NCBI GenBank assembly: GCA_910584955.1
Contig: CAJUDC010000023.1
Span: 1-24,115 of the forward strand
Source of the DNA: an uncultured Paraprevotella sp.
Lineage (GTDB): Bacteria; Bacteroidota; Bacteroidia; Bacteroidales; Bacteroidaceae
Direction: 5' to 3'
Length of the DNA stretch: 24,115 nucleotides
Shown one piece after another: positions 14,220 through 20,518 of this stretch; within the stretch, counting starts at the first letter, position 1; the number at the start of each line of letters is the position of its first letter. The notes below the pieces were generated by a model, which did not search any database, was not told where the DNA came from, and saw only the letters and a program-made list of their open reading frames with translations. The position numbers were made by a program, and so were the translations under genes.

Positions 14220-14980
14220 AGCGCCGCCCTCCTTGCCTTTACTTTCCGCTGCCGACCGATGATACGACCACCGTTGAGGCCGCCGCCGTTCTCCTCTACC
14301 GACAAGGTGTCTTTCTGCGGTCCGTCGGGCGTATCGTCGCCGCTGTCCGGCGGTTCTTCTCCTGTTCCCGGTCCCGGTGGCGGGTCTTCTTCGTCGTCCC
14401 CTCCCGTATGAAACGGGATGCCGTCTCCCAGCCACTGGTAATCGGCCAGATCGGTGATACCCGTTGTCTTGAGGTACGTCCCCACCAATCCCAGTACACG
14501 GATGCAACGGCCCAGGCTGTCGGGATTTTGTACCAGTCCGACGCCCCGTTTCCATTTGGCGGAGGTAAGACGCACGGGCATACAGAAATCCGCGTCATAC
14601 TCCTCGGGATCATCCGCCATCAGCACATTGGTCTCTTTGGCTCCTTCAGCCGTGAACTCGGCATATTCCATGCTCTTGTAAGCCCAGCCCACCACGTAGC
14701 CCACCGCCCACACCTCCCGGCCTGTAAGCGATGTGCCTGAGGATAAAATCTCACTTACGGTATAAGGATGCGTACCGCTTCCCTGCCCCGTGCCTAAAAT
14801 AGGTTCGGAATTTTCACCGGAAGAATCCTCATCGGACGGTGTGACACTACCCGGAACTGACGGTTCGACCGGAAGATCCACTCTTTCACAACCGTCTGTC
14901 ATCATGCAACCTGCGAGCAGCAGTCCGCTATATAAAGCCTTCCACAGCCCCCGGGTATACCCGCCATCGTCCTTTCTCAA
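14216..14980 (-). CDS. DUF6359-type lipoprotein
   Basis: A 254-residue predicted lipoprotein. The signal SGLLLAGC near residues 18-25 carries a lipobox, so Cys25 would be lipidated. The core (about 70-195) reads HPYTVSEILSSGTSLTGREV, then WAVGYVVGWAYKS, NVLMADDPEEYDADFCMPV and NPDSLGRCIRVLGLVGTYLK. This is the pattern of DUF6359, an OB-fold-like domain of Bacteroidales surface proteins. A Pro/Gly/Asp/Glu-rich linker (about 195-225) and a basic tail follow. The start is TTG at 14980: an in-frame stop lies just upstream and no ATG precedes the lipobox. The TTG stands one base after the stop of the small upstream gene, so translation is probably coupled. Confidence 0.8.
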   Translation of the reverse strand: MRKDDGGYTRGLWKALYSGLLLAGCMMTDGCERVDLPVEPSVPGSVTPSDEDSSGENSEPILGTGQGSGTHPYTVSEILSSGTSLTGREVWAVGYVVGWAYKSMEYAEFTAEGAKETNVLMADDPEEYDADFCMPVRLTSAKWKRGVGLVQNPDSLGRCIRVLGLVGTYLKTTGITDLADYQWLGDGIPFHTGGDDEEDPPPGPGTGEEPPDSGDDTPDGPQKDTLSVEENGGGLNGGRIIGRQRKVKARRAAL

Positions 14981-14981
14981 T

Positions 14982-15119
14982 TCATTCTTCCGTCAATGTA
15001 TCTTTCACTTGCTTGAATTTGCCGGACAGGTTGTATGAATAATATGCATCATCATACCACATCCAGGCATATACCGCTATAATAAATATTGCCCAACCGA
15101 CAATAATGTTTTCCCACAT
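14982..15119 (-). CDS. Small single-span membrane protein, 45 residues
   Basis: ATG at 15119, TGA at 14984-14982. It encodes a short N-terminus (MWEN), one transmembrane helix (IIVGWAIFIIAVYAWMW), an aromatic/acidic patch (YDDAYYSYN) and a charged tail with KFKQVKDTLTEE. It is the first gene after a good promoter (15162-15193), with a leader of about 36 bases. It ends one base before the TTG start of the DUF6359 lipoprotein gene. Location and composition make a real gene likely although it is very short. I know of no family; an inner-membrane partner of the downstream lipoprotein is a guess. Confidence 0.6.
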   Translation of the reverse strand: MWENIIVGWAIFIIAVYAWMWYDDAYYSYNLSGKFKQVKDTLTEE

Positions 15120-15161
15120 ACGATTTTTTACAGTTAACCTACTACTTTACTTTATGGTTAA

Positions 15162-15193
15162 CAAATATATGTTAACTTGCCCGTATGACCAAA
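15162..15193 (-). promoter_or_regulatory. Two-element promoter of the small membrane protein/DUF6359 operon
   Basis: Minus strand: TTTG (15193-15190), exactly 20 bases, then TATATTTG (15169-15162). It lies immediately past the stop of the nucleotidyltransferase gene, so the downstream genes form a separate unit from the polysaccharide genes. Confidence 0.8.
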
Positions 15194-15196
15194 TAT

Positions 15197-16306
15197 TCAG
15201 CGGTATTTTTTACGAAAATAATTCAGCGTACGCAACCAAGGGTACGTCCGCGCCACGGAACCGAAATGCCTGCCCGTGGACAAACTGCGGCGGAACATAT
15301 CGACAAAGATACGCAACTCCTCGCTCCAGGCCCCCTTGCGGCTTTCATCCCGACGGGTGCGTTTACGACCGAAATTGCCTCCTTCGCACATGTCGTTCAA
15401 CAGCCATTCACCGGCTTTCCGATAATCATCCACCGCCAACGGGAACGCACGGCGCGGCAAGCCCAATGCCTGTACGGCCGCATAACCGAAAGCCCCGAAT
15501 CCGGCGGTCATGCCCAACTCTTCCACTTCGCGCAACAGACGTTGCCTGTCTATGCTGTCGGCATACCGGACCAGCAACAGCGTCCAATCGGTCAACTGCC
15601 GCAGTCCCACCCCTTCGGGTATCAGGTGCATGAAAGCATGTACAAAGAGAAACAAAGCATCAAAACCCGGCTGCGGCACCGTCACTTCCGTGCCGTCGCT
15701 TAAAGCCAACCGCCGGCCGCCTTCGGCCATCCAGGCAGCCTCGATACGCTTCCATGCCCGGTTACGCTTACGACCGTAGAAGAAAGTGGCCGCACGATGA
15801 CACTCCACCGGCACCCCCTCGTAGTCAAATTCCAAGTGCTTCTCACGCTCCGGTGCGTAGGTCAGTCCCAGCTTTTTTTCAAAGGCCAGCATGCAGTCCC
15901 AACCGCCGGCGCCCACCAGCCAGTCGATGTCTCCGGCTACCCGATGAGCAGGCTCCGGCCAGTTCATCGCCGCTCCCTGGCCTTTCAGCAACATCGGCTC
16001 GTGCGGAAACAGCGGCACCATCTCCGCCTGCCACTTTTTCAGGGCGGCGTTTATCCGCCGGTTACGCTCCGCAACACGCTGCGTACCTCCCAGCCACCGC
16101 AACCAAAGTTCAATCGGAGGTCGTTCTTCTTTCGGCAGTTTATTCAGGGCGTCAAACAATATCCCGTCCATCGTCTGCTCACGGGCTATACGACGCACTT
16201 CATGCCACACCGTCCCCTCCACAGGCAGTACGGTACGCACACTTTCGTCGTCCCACAGCGCCAAGCGCAACAGCCCCAGAACAATGCTCCACGGGGATTT
16301 ATCCAT
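15197..16306 (-). CDS. Nucleotidyltransferase-family protein of polysaccharide loci (NTP_transf_5 type)
   Basis: A 369-residue cytoplasmic protein. The family core is LLKGQGAAMNWPEPAHRVAG followed by DIDWLV (residues 106-131), where GDID supplies metal-binding acids of a nucleotidyltransferase fold. WHEVRRIAREQTMDGILFDAL near the start and LFLFVHAFMHLIPEGVGLRQ in the C-terminal half are also typical of this uncharacterised family (PF14907 as I recall). It is common in capsule and exopolysaccharide clusters and has no established substrate. It starts six bases after the stop of the broken export gene and is the last gene of the manA operon. Confidence 0.88.
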   Translation of the reverse strand: MDKSPWSIVLGLLRLALWDDESVRTVLPVEGTVWHEVRRIAREQTMDGILFDALNKLPKEERPPIELWLRWLGGTQRVAERNRRINAALKKWQAEMVPLFPHEPMLLKGQGAAMNWPEPAHRVAGDIDWLVGAGGWDCMLAFEKKLGLTYAPEREKHLEFDYEGVPVECHRAATFFYGRKRNRAWKRIEAAWMAEGGRRLALSDGTEVTVPQPGFDALFLFVHAFMHLIPEGVGLRQLTDWTLLLVRYADSIDRQRLLREVEELGMTAGFGAFGYAAVQALGLPRRAFPLAVDDYRKAGEWLLNDMCEGGNFGRKRTRRDESRKGAWSEELRIFVDMFRRSLSTGRHFGSVARTYPWLRTLNYFRKKYR

Positions 16307-16312
16307 CCGCCG

Positions 16313-17127
16313 TTACTTGGTTACCAATACGACAATGGAAACAATGGCGCTGATAACTCCCAGCACAGAGCCTCCGGCCGACAGATACGTATAGAAAGGA
16401 CTGCTCTTGATGCTCTTGCTCTTGTTAGGCTCTACGTAGATCATATCATTTTGCTGCACATAGAAGGCCGGACTGGCAAATATATCGGCTTGCGTCAGGT
16501 CGATGGTGTACATCATGCGCTGTCCGTCCTCTTCACGGAACAACTGATGTTCTTCCGCAGACCGTCGTCGTCCACATCGCCGGCCGAGGCCAGCACGTCG
16601 ATAATGGAATTACGCTCCGAACTGAGTTCCACCATGCCGGGACGGCGCACGGCGCCCACCACGGCCACACGGGCGTTCATCAGACGTACGGTCACGTCGG
16701 GTTCCTTTATCAACTGTTTTTCCCGGATCTTCTTCTCTATCAATTCGGCGCACTCTTCCGTGGTGAGACCGGACACGAAGACGGCTCCGATAACGGGCAG
16801 AATCACTTCTCCCTGATTGTTTACCGTATAGCCGTAAGCGTTGTTAACCCCTTTCGTATTCGACAGGTTGGTATTGTACCCGGAAGTTCCCATCATGACA
16901 TCCTGGGCAAAAACCCGTAACAGTTCGGGATCCTCGCAGGTGATCTTAACGAGAATGTTGTCGGCAGGCTTCACCCGCATAATATATTGTTGTGCTATCG
17001 TCTGGGCCTGGTTATAGAGCGAATCGGCTCCCTGGAAATAGACAATTTTCTTGGTGGATACACACGAAGTAAAACTCACTAACAGCACCGTCAGCAAAAC
17101 GGGTAAGGACAATCGTATTGTTCTCAT
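16313..17127 (-). pseudogene. wza: Polysaccharide export lipoprotein (Wza type), frameshifted
   Basis: Two adjoining frames together make one outer-membrane polysaccharide export protein of about 270 residues. The first (17127 to 16513) has a lipoprotein signal (VLLVSFTSC, lipid Cys22), then the poly-export domain (YIMRVKPADNILVKITCEDP) and an SLBB-like part (VAVVGAVRRPGMVELSSERN, IIDVLASAGDVDDDG). It then runs out of frame after LRKNIS. The other frame resumes with LFREEDGQRMMYTIDLTQAD and ends in a C-terminal transmembrane helix (SVLGVISAIVSIVVLV). Insertion of one T in AGTTG near 16541-16544 restores ISLFREEDG. So one base is lost in a short T run, through mutation or sequencing error. Wza-type proteins form the export channel for capsule or exopolysaccharide. 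ATG 17127 is preferred over TTG 17133. Confidence 0.85.
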
Positions 17128-17148
17128 CTGCAATTTTTTATCGAAGGG

Positions 17149-18117
17149 TTATACATATACTTCCAACAGTTCGGCCCGCTCATCGGGACATAGCGTGACA
17201 CCGCCGCACCGGGCGGCCACCAGCAAGGTATGACCGGCCTCCAGCCGGATGCTTTCTTCTCCGCTTGCCACCTTGCAGGCACCGGATACACAGATCAGGA
17301 TCACAAAAGAATCCAATTCGCTGTAATCGCACTCCATCGGCTCGGTAAGCCGATAGGCCGAAGTAGTGAAATAAGGAGACTGCACCAGTGTAGCGGGTTC
17401 GTTATCCGCCACAACGGGCATATTTTCATCCGGAACCACCCGGAAATCAATGGCCTCGCGCGCCTCTTCCACATGCAGCTGCCGGGGACATCCCCGGGCA
17501 TCGGTACGCCCGAAGTCGTAAATACGATAGGTTATATCGCTGCTTTGCTGCACCTCGCAGACCAGACATCCCGCACCGATGCTATGCACCCTGCCGGCCG
17601 GCAAATAAAACACGTCCCCGGGCTTCACCTCGCAAGAACGCAACACCTCGGGCAATGTACAGTCGGCCACCCGGGAAGCGTACTCATCGGCACTCACCTC
17701 GCAGCGGAAGCCGCTCAGCAAACGGGAACCCGGTTCGCAATCCACCACATACCACATCTCACTCTTGCCCCGGCAACCGTGGCGGCGCGCCGCCAACGCA
17801 TCATCGGGATGTACCTGCACCGAGAGATCCAGCCGGGCATCAATGAATTTGACCAGCAGCGGAAATTCATTGCCATACGTCCGGTAATTCTCCGCTCCCA
17901 ACAGTTCGGCGCCCATCTCCGCCACCAGCTCGGGCAGCGTTTTTCCGGCCCGAGGACCGCACGTCACGACGGACTCGCTGCCCGCTATACCGGACAGTTC
18001 CCAACTCTCGCCTACACCATCAGGCGCATCGTCCAACTTTTTATAGGCCGCTATCCGGCATCCGCCCCAAAGCGTTTGCTTCAGCAACGGACGAAAGGAG
18101 AACAAATTCTGCTGCAT
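17149..18117 (-). CDS. manA: Mannose-6-phosphate isomerase, class I
   Basis: A 322-residue zinc-dependent isomerase that interconverts fructose-6-phosphate and mannose-6-phosphate, the entry to GDP-mannose and fucose donors. Zinc ligands are visible as Gln101 and His103 (SVQVHPDD), Glu120 (GKSEMWYV) and His178 (LPAGRVHSIGAG). Arg198 (ITYRIYDFGR) is the usual active-site arginine. Length is normal for the short bacterial form. It is first in the operon with the export gene (15-21 bases downstream) and the nucleotidyltransferase, so it probably supplies sugar nucleotide for a surface polysaccharide. GAGGAAAG, close to a Shine-Dalgarno sequence, precedes the ATG. Confidence 0.95.
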   Translation of the reverse strand: MQQNLFSFRPLLKQTLWGGCRIAAYKKLDDAPDGVGESWELSGIAGSESVVTCGPRAGKTLPELVAEMGAELLGAENYRTYGNEFPLLVKFIDARLDLSVQVHPDDALAARRHGCRGKSEMWYVVDCEPGSRLLSGFRCEVSADEYASRVADCTLPEVLRSCEVKPGDVFYLPAGRVHSIGAGCLVCEVQQSSDITYRIYDFGRTDARGCPRQLHVEEAREAIDFRVVPDENMPVVADNEPATLVQSPYFTTSAYRLTEPMECDYSELDSFVILICVSGACKVASGEESIRLEAGHTLLVAARCGGVTLCPDERAELLEVYV

Positions 18118-18139
18118 CTTTCCTCTTGTTTCAAAGGGG

Positions 18140-18147
18140 CAAAATTA
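18140..18147 (-). promoter_or_regulatory. Promoter -7 box of the manA operon
   Basis: Minus strand TAATTTTG matches TAnnTTTG and lies 22 bases before the manA ATG. No clear -33 element is seen. The leader is therefore only about 15 bases. Confidence 0.6.
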
Positions 18148-18259
18148 GTAAAAAATTCTAATATTCGGGCCGTAAAAAGCCTTTTTTGAGAAAAAAACAG
18201 GAAAACCGGCAGCCTTTCGACACTTGTCCAAGGCCACAAACGAACGGGATGCAGGCCAT

Positions 18260-18306
18260 AAAAAAAAGCGGTGCTCACCACATTTTATCGTGGCGAGCAC
18301 CGCTTT
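18260..18306 (-). terminator. Strong intrinsic terminator of the gene at 18327
   Basis: Arms 18265-18281 and 18290-18306 pair over 17 bases, with a single G-U wobble when transcribed on the minus strand (an A-C mismatch on the plus strand). The loop has 8 bases and the stem is followed by a run of T on the minus strand. The strand-specific wobble and T-run show that it serves the minus-strand gene. Confidence 0.88.
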
Positions 18307-18326
18307 TCGGCCTGAACGGCTGTTTT

Positions 18327-18860
18327 TCAGCGCATCGGTCCGCACCGGTTGAGGCGTTCCACCTCGCAGGCATCCTCCAGTATGCACTGGGGCGGATAGC
18401 AACTTTCCAATATCAGCCGGAACCGCTCCTGCTCCACGTTGCCGGATACCGGAGTGCCCCAAGCGGAGTTACAGGCGTAATGGTTCAGGATCGTATAGAA
18501 AAGATTTAACAGCAACCGTTGGTTTTCATTCAGTTTCCGGCAACGAAACTGCTGTACGAAGCTGAATATCGTGGCCAACAGAGGCACCGTATGCCGGCAA
18601 AGCGTGCCCTTGAGCGTATTACCGTTAGGCTCGAACTTATAAAGCGGGCCGCCGGTATAGTTGCAAAGGGCCAGTACAAGAAAAGACCAGAGCAAGCCGA
18701 AATCGTCCATCTGTGAATGGCCCAGCGAGGAACGTTCCTTCACGGGCAGACGACACAGACCGGTCCCCACCGAAGCCAGCAGAAAGAGCAACCGATTGTA
18801 ATCGGCCCGGGAAATATACACACGCAAGAAGTTCTTTTTAATTGTTTTTGTTGTTTTCAT
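18327..18860 (-). CDS. Cysteine-rich hypothetical protein
   Basis: A 177-residue protein I do not recognise. The N-terminus is very basic (MKTTKTIKKNFLRVYISRAD) with no signal peptide. Two moderately hydrophobic helical regions lie at about 55-67 (LLWSFLVLALCNY) and 90-104. Nine cysteines are present (36, 66, 88, 107, 130, 154, 159, 165, 173), four of them in the last 25 residues (CYPPQC, then DACEVERLNRC). The cluster could bind metal, but no known zinc-finger spacing fits. It has its own -7 box and a strong terminator, so it is an independent unit between the manA operon and the DUF4248 module. It is not UpxZ or UpxY as I know them. Confidence 0.75.
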   Translation of the reverse strand: MKTTKTIKKNFLRVYISRADYNRLLFLLASVGTGLCRLPVKERSSLGHSQMDDFGLLWSFLVLALCNYTGGPLYKFEPNGNTLKGTLCRHTVPLLATIFSFVQQFRCRKLNENQRLLLNLFYTILNHYACNSAWGTPVSGNVEQERFRLILESCYPPQCILEDACEVERLNRCGPMR

Positions 18861-18896
18861 AGTATAATAAAGCTGTTAAAACGAAAAAGCAATGCA

Positions 18897-18904
18897 CAAA
18901 AATA
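18897..18904 (-). promoter_or_regulatory. Promoter -7 box of the cysteine-rich gene
   Basis: Minus strand TATTTTTG matches TAnnTTTG, 36 bases before the ATG at 18860. It is divergent to the plus-strand box at 18963. No TTTG is seen at the -33 position. Confidence 0.6.
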
Positions 18905-18962
18905 AGACATTCGGCGGGCATTCTTTTGCGACGCACCGCAAAAACAAGCGGAAAAGAACGTT

Positions 18963-18970
18963 TACCTTTG
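18963..18970 (+). promoter_or_regulatory. Promoter -7 box of the DUF4248 gene
   Basis: TACCTTTG matches TAnnTTTG and lies 40 bases before the ATG at 19011. A small inverted repeat CGGAT-TC-ATCCG (18974-18985) covers the expected RNA start. Confidence 0.65.
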
Positions 18971-19010
18971 AAGCGGATTCATCCGACAGTGTTTAACTAA
19001 TCTCTAACCT

Positions 19011-19220
19011 ATGACAAATGTTTTTTCCGTAGCCGAAGTGGCTCTGATGTTCTTCCCCGAAAGTCTTCCGCAAAACGCCCTGCGACGGTTCCGCTATCTG
19101 CTCAAAGGCGACCCCGACCTGTGGAACGCCCTGAGCGAGGCCCGTTTCCACAGCCACCAGCGCATGTTCACCCCTATGCAGTACGAGATCATCATACGCT
19201 TCCTGGGCGAACCGGCCTGA
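19011..19220 (+). CDS. DUF4248 domain protein
   Basis: A 69-residue protein covering essentially the whole DUF4248 family pattern. It runs from a short N-terminal helix (VAEVALMFFPESLPQNALRR) through RYLLKGDPDLWNALSEARFH to a C-terminal RMFTPMQYEIIIRFLGEP. The function of the family is unknown. In Bacteroides these small proteins lie beside HU-like DNA-binding proteins at capsule-locus borders and other accessory regions, as here. The arrangement of helices, with a final 'fT..Q...I...LG.P', suggests a DNA-binding helix-turn-helix, but this is inference. It has its own promoter and is followed by a 177-base gap with a second promoter. Confidence 0.85.
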   Translation: MTNVFSVAEVALMFFPESLPQNALRRFRYLLKGDPDLWNALSEARFHSHQRMFTPMQYEIIIRFLGEPA

Positions 19221-19312
19221 CGGCGAGCATCCGAAACGACGATAAAGAGGCAGGGCCGACCAAACGGAACCGAAAACGACGAAAAACAACCGGCCCGGGA
19301 AGCCCGCTCCCC

Positions 19313-19334
19313 TACCTTTGCCTTGTCAATTGAC
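19313..19334 (+). promoter_or_regulatory. Promoter -7 box and palindrome before the HU-like gene
   Basis: TACCTTTG (19313-19320) is the -7 box. It is followed by the perfect 10-base palindrome GTCAATTGAC (19325-19334), which overlaps the predicted RNA start and could be an operator. The leader to the ATG is about 70 bases. Confidence 0.6.
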
Positions 19335-19397
19335 GGGGAACGGCTTCCGCCCCTGAAACCGGGAGCCAGAACTATTCACTCATAAAAACATAAACGT

Positions 19398-19844
19398 ATG
19401 ATTAACATCAAAGTAGTAAGACGAAGCGACGCACGCGACAAAAGTTTGCCGGGATTGTATTACGGCTGTGTAAAAAGTTTCTCCAAAGTCAATATGGAAC
19501 AACTGGCCGAGCGCATCACGGCACACTGTACCGTCACCCGAAGCGACTGTCTGGCCGTATTGGCAGCCATGCAGGAACAGGTGATCTACGCCTTGCAACA
19601 GGGATCGCGCATCAGCCTGGGAGACTTGGGAAGCCTGCGCCTCACCTGCCAGAGCGGAGGCACCGCCACACCGGAGGAGTTCGAATGCACGGATGTAAAG
19701 AAACTGCACATCGTCTTCACACCCAGCAAGGCCCTGCGCGAAGCCGTGAAACTGACCAACAGCAACATCCGCCTGAACAACCTGTTCAAAGAGGGCATAC
19801 CGACCACGGCTCCCAAGGAGGAGAAGGAAGAAGTCAATCCCTAA
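19398..19844 (+). CDS. HU-like DNA-binding protein (Bacteroidota HU-HIG type)
   Basis: A 148-residue protein of the extended HU-related family. The core begins LPGLYYGCVKSFSKVNMEQL, continues through helices (ERITAHCTVTRSDCLAVLAA, MQEQVIYALQQG) and the beta start RISLGDLGSLRLTCQSGG. The arm region EFECTDVKKLHIVFTPSKAL follows. A charged tail (KEEKEE) closes it. HU-like proteins bend and organise DNA in the nucleoid. The family is common beside DUF4248 and amidase or P5-like genes. The next gene starts 12 bases downstream. Confidence 0.93.
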   Translation: MINIKVVRRSDARDKSLPGLYYGCVKSFSKVNMEQLAERITAHCTVTRSDCLAVLAAMQEQVIYALQQGSRISLGDLGSLRLTCQSGGTATPEEFECTDVKKLHIVFTPSKALREAVKLTNSNIRLNNLFKEGIPTTAPKEEKEEVNP

Positions 19845-19856
19845 ACGAGCGGACGG

Positions 19857-20282
19857 ATGAAAGCGCTTACGAATCGTATGTCGCGGGGACTACGCAACGG
19901 GAACCCGCTGAACCTACGGCGGGGCGAATCGCTCTGGCAAGGTCTGCGAGCCGAGCAGACGGATCCCGAATTCCTGCAATTCCGCTCGACGGCATGGGGA
20001 TACCGCGCCGCCTTCGTCACCCTGCGGACCTATCACCGCAAGTACGGCGCTTCGACGCTCAGGCTCATCATCCGCCGTTGGGCACCGCCGGACGACAACA
20101 ACGACACAGAGCTGTATCTGCGGATGGTGCAGACGTTAAGCGGGCTGAACCCCGACCGAACGCTGAACCCGGAAGACCGCACCTGCATGGTGCCGCTCGT
20201 ATCGGCCATGAGCCGGGTAGAGAACGGCGTGGAAGCCTGTCGGAGGGATGTGCTTGAGGGCTGGGCGCTCTACATGGGCTGA
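19857..20282 (+). CDS. P5-like structural/virion-related protein
   Basis: A 141-residue protein related to the small 'structural protein P5' family seen in Bacteroidales genomes and phages. The signature RGLRNGNPLNLRRGESLWQG near residues 10-29 matches the family's RGxRNxNPxNIR start. It is followed by FLQFRSTAWGYRAAFVTLRT, the segment YGASTLRLIIRRWAPPDDNN, and TELYLRMVQTLSG. The fold may be lysozyme-like, and the position is commonly held by a peptidoglycan amidase in related modules. Cell-wall action is thus possible but not shown. No signal peptide is visible. A later ATG (MSRGLRNGN) could be the true start. Confidence 0.82.
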   Translation: MKALTNRMSRGLRNGNPLNLRRGESLWQGLRAEQTDPEFLQFRSTAWGYRAAFVTLRTYHRKYGASTLRLIIRRWAPPDDNNDTELYLRMVQTLSGLNPDRTLNPEDRTCMVPLVSAMSRVENGVEACRRDVLEGWALYMG

Positions 20283-20336
20283 AAGCGGCTGTAAAAACGG
20301 CCACGTATCAAACATCAAAAAAAGAAAGGAGAAAAA

Positions 20337-20429
20337 ATGAAAAACGAGAAACTATGGAACACACTTTGGAACATCATCGTGGCAGTGGTAAGCGCCATTG
20401 CCGGCGTAATCGGCGGAGCTTCCATGTAA
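20337..20429 (+). CDS. Smalltalk protein
   Basis: A 30-residue peptide: charged start MKNEKLWNTLWN, then a single hydrophobic stretch IIVAVVSAIAGVIGGASM. This matches the family named smalltalk in Bacteroides, tiny membrane peptides found after HU-like and amidase/P5 genes. A clear Shine-Dalgarno AAAGGAG lies seven bases before the ATG, unusual for Bacteroidales, which generally rely on A-rich leaders. It ends just before the bidirectional terminator. Its function is unknown. Confidence 0.85.
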   Translation: MKNEKLWNTLWNIIVAVVSAIAGVIGGASM

Positions 20430-20462
20430 CCCTTCGGTCCGACCGGACCGATCTATGACCAA

Positions 20463-20494
20463 AGAGGCCGTCCCTTGTGCAAGGGGCGGCCTCT
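20463..20494. terminator. Shared bidirectional terminator
   Basis: AGAGGCCGTCCCTTG and CAAGGGGCGGCCTCT pair over 15 bases with one G-U wobble on the plus strand. It lies between the convergent smalltalk gene (stop 20429) and the large gene ending at 20519, so both probably use it. A smaller hairpin CGGTCC-GACC-GGACCG precedes it at 20435-20450. Confidence 0.75.
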
Positions 20495-20518
20495 CGTTCT
20501 ATCTATACCGTGTGCGGA

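Noticed and set aside
14220..14555. Upstream extension of the 12621 gene to 14555
   Set aside because: It is in a second frame through the lipoprotein gene, is arginine-rich low-quality sequence, and the ATGA overlap plus signal peptide mark 14219 as the start.
16500..16560. Programmed ribosomal frameshift in the wza-type gene
   Set aside because: No slippery heptamer, long homopolymer or downstream pseudoknot is visible. A single T loss explains it more simply.
18150..18185. GGCC-GTAAAAA-GCC-T6 on the plus strand as a terminator
   Set aside because: The stem is only three or four base pairs and there is no plus-strand gene ending nearby.
17230..18189. A 319-codon plus-strand frame opposite manA
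   Set aside because: manA has its zinc ligands and normal length. The antisense frame runs through the promoter and has no domain.
17128..18330. Invertible capsule promoter as in Bacteroides fragilis loci
   Set aside because: I saw no pair of inverted repeats around the manA promoter and no nearby invertase.
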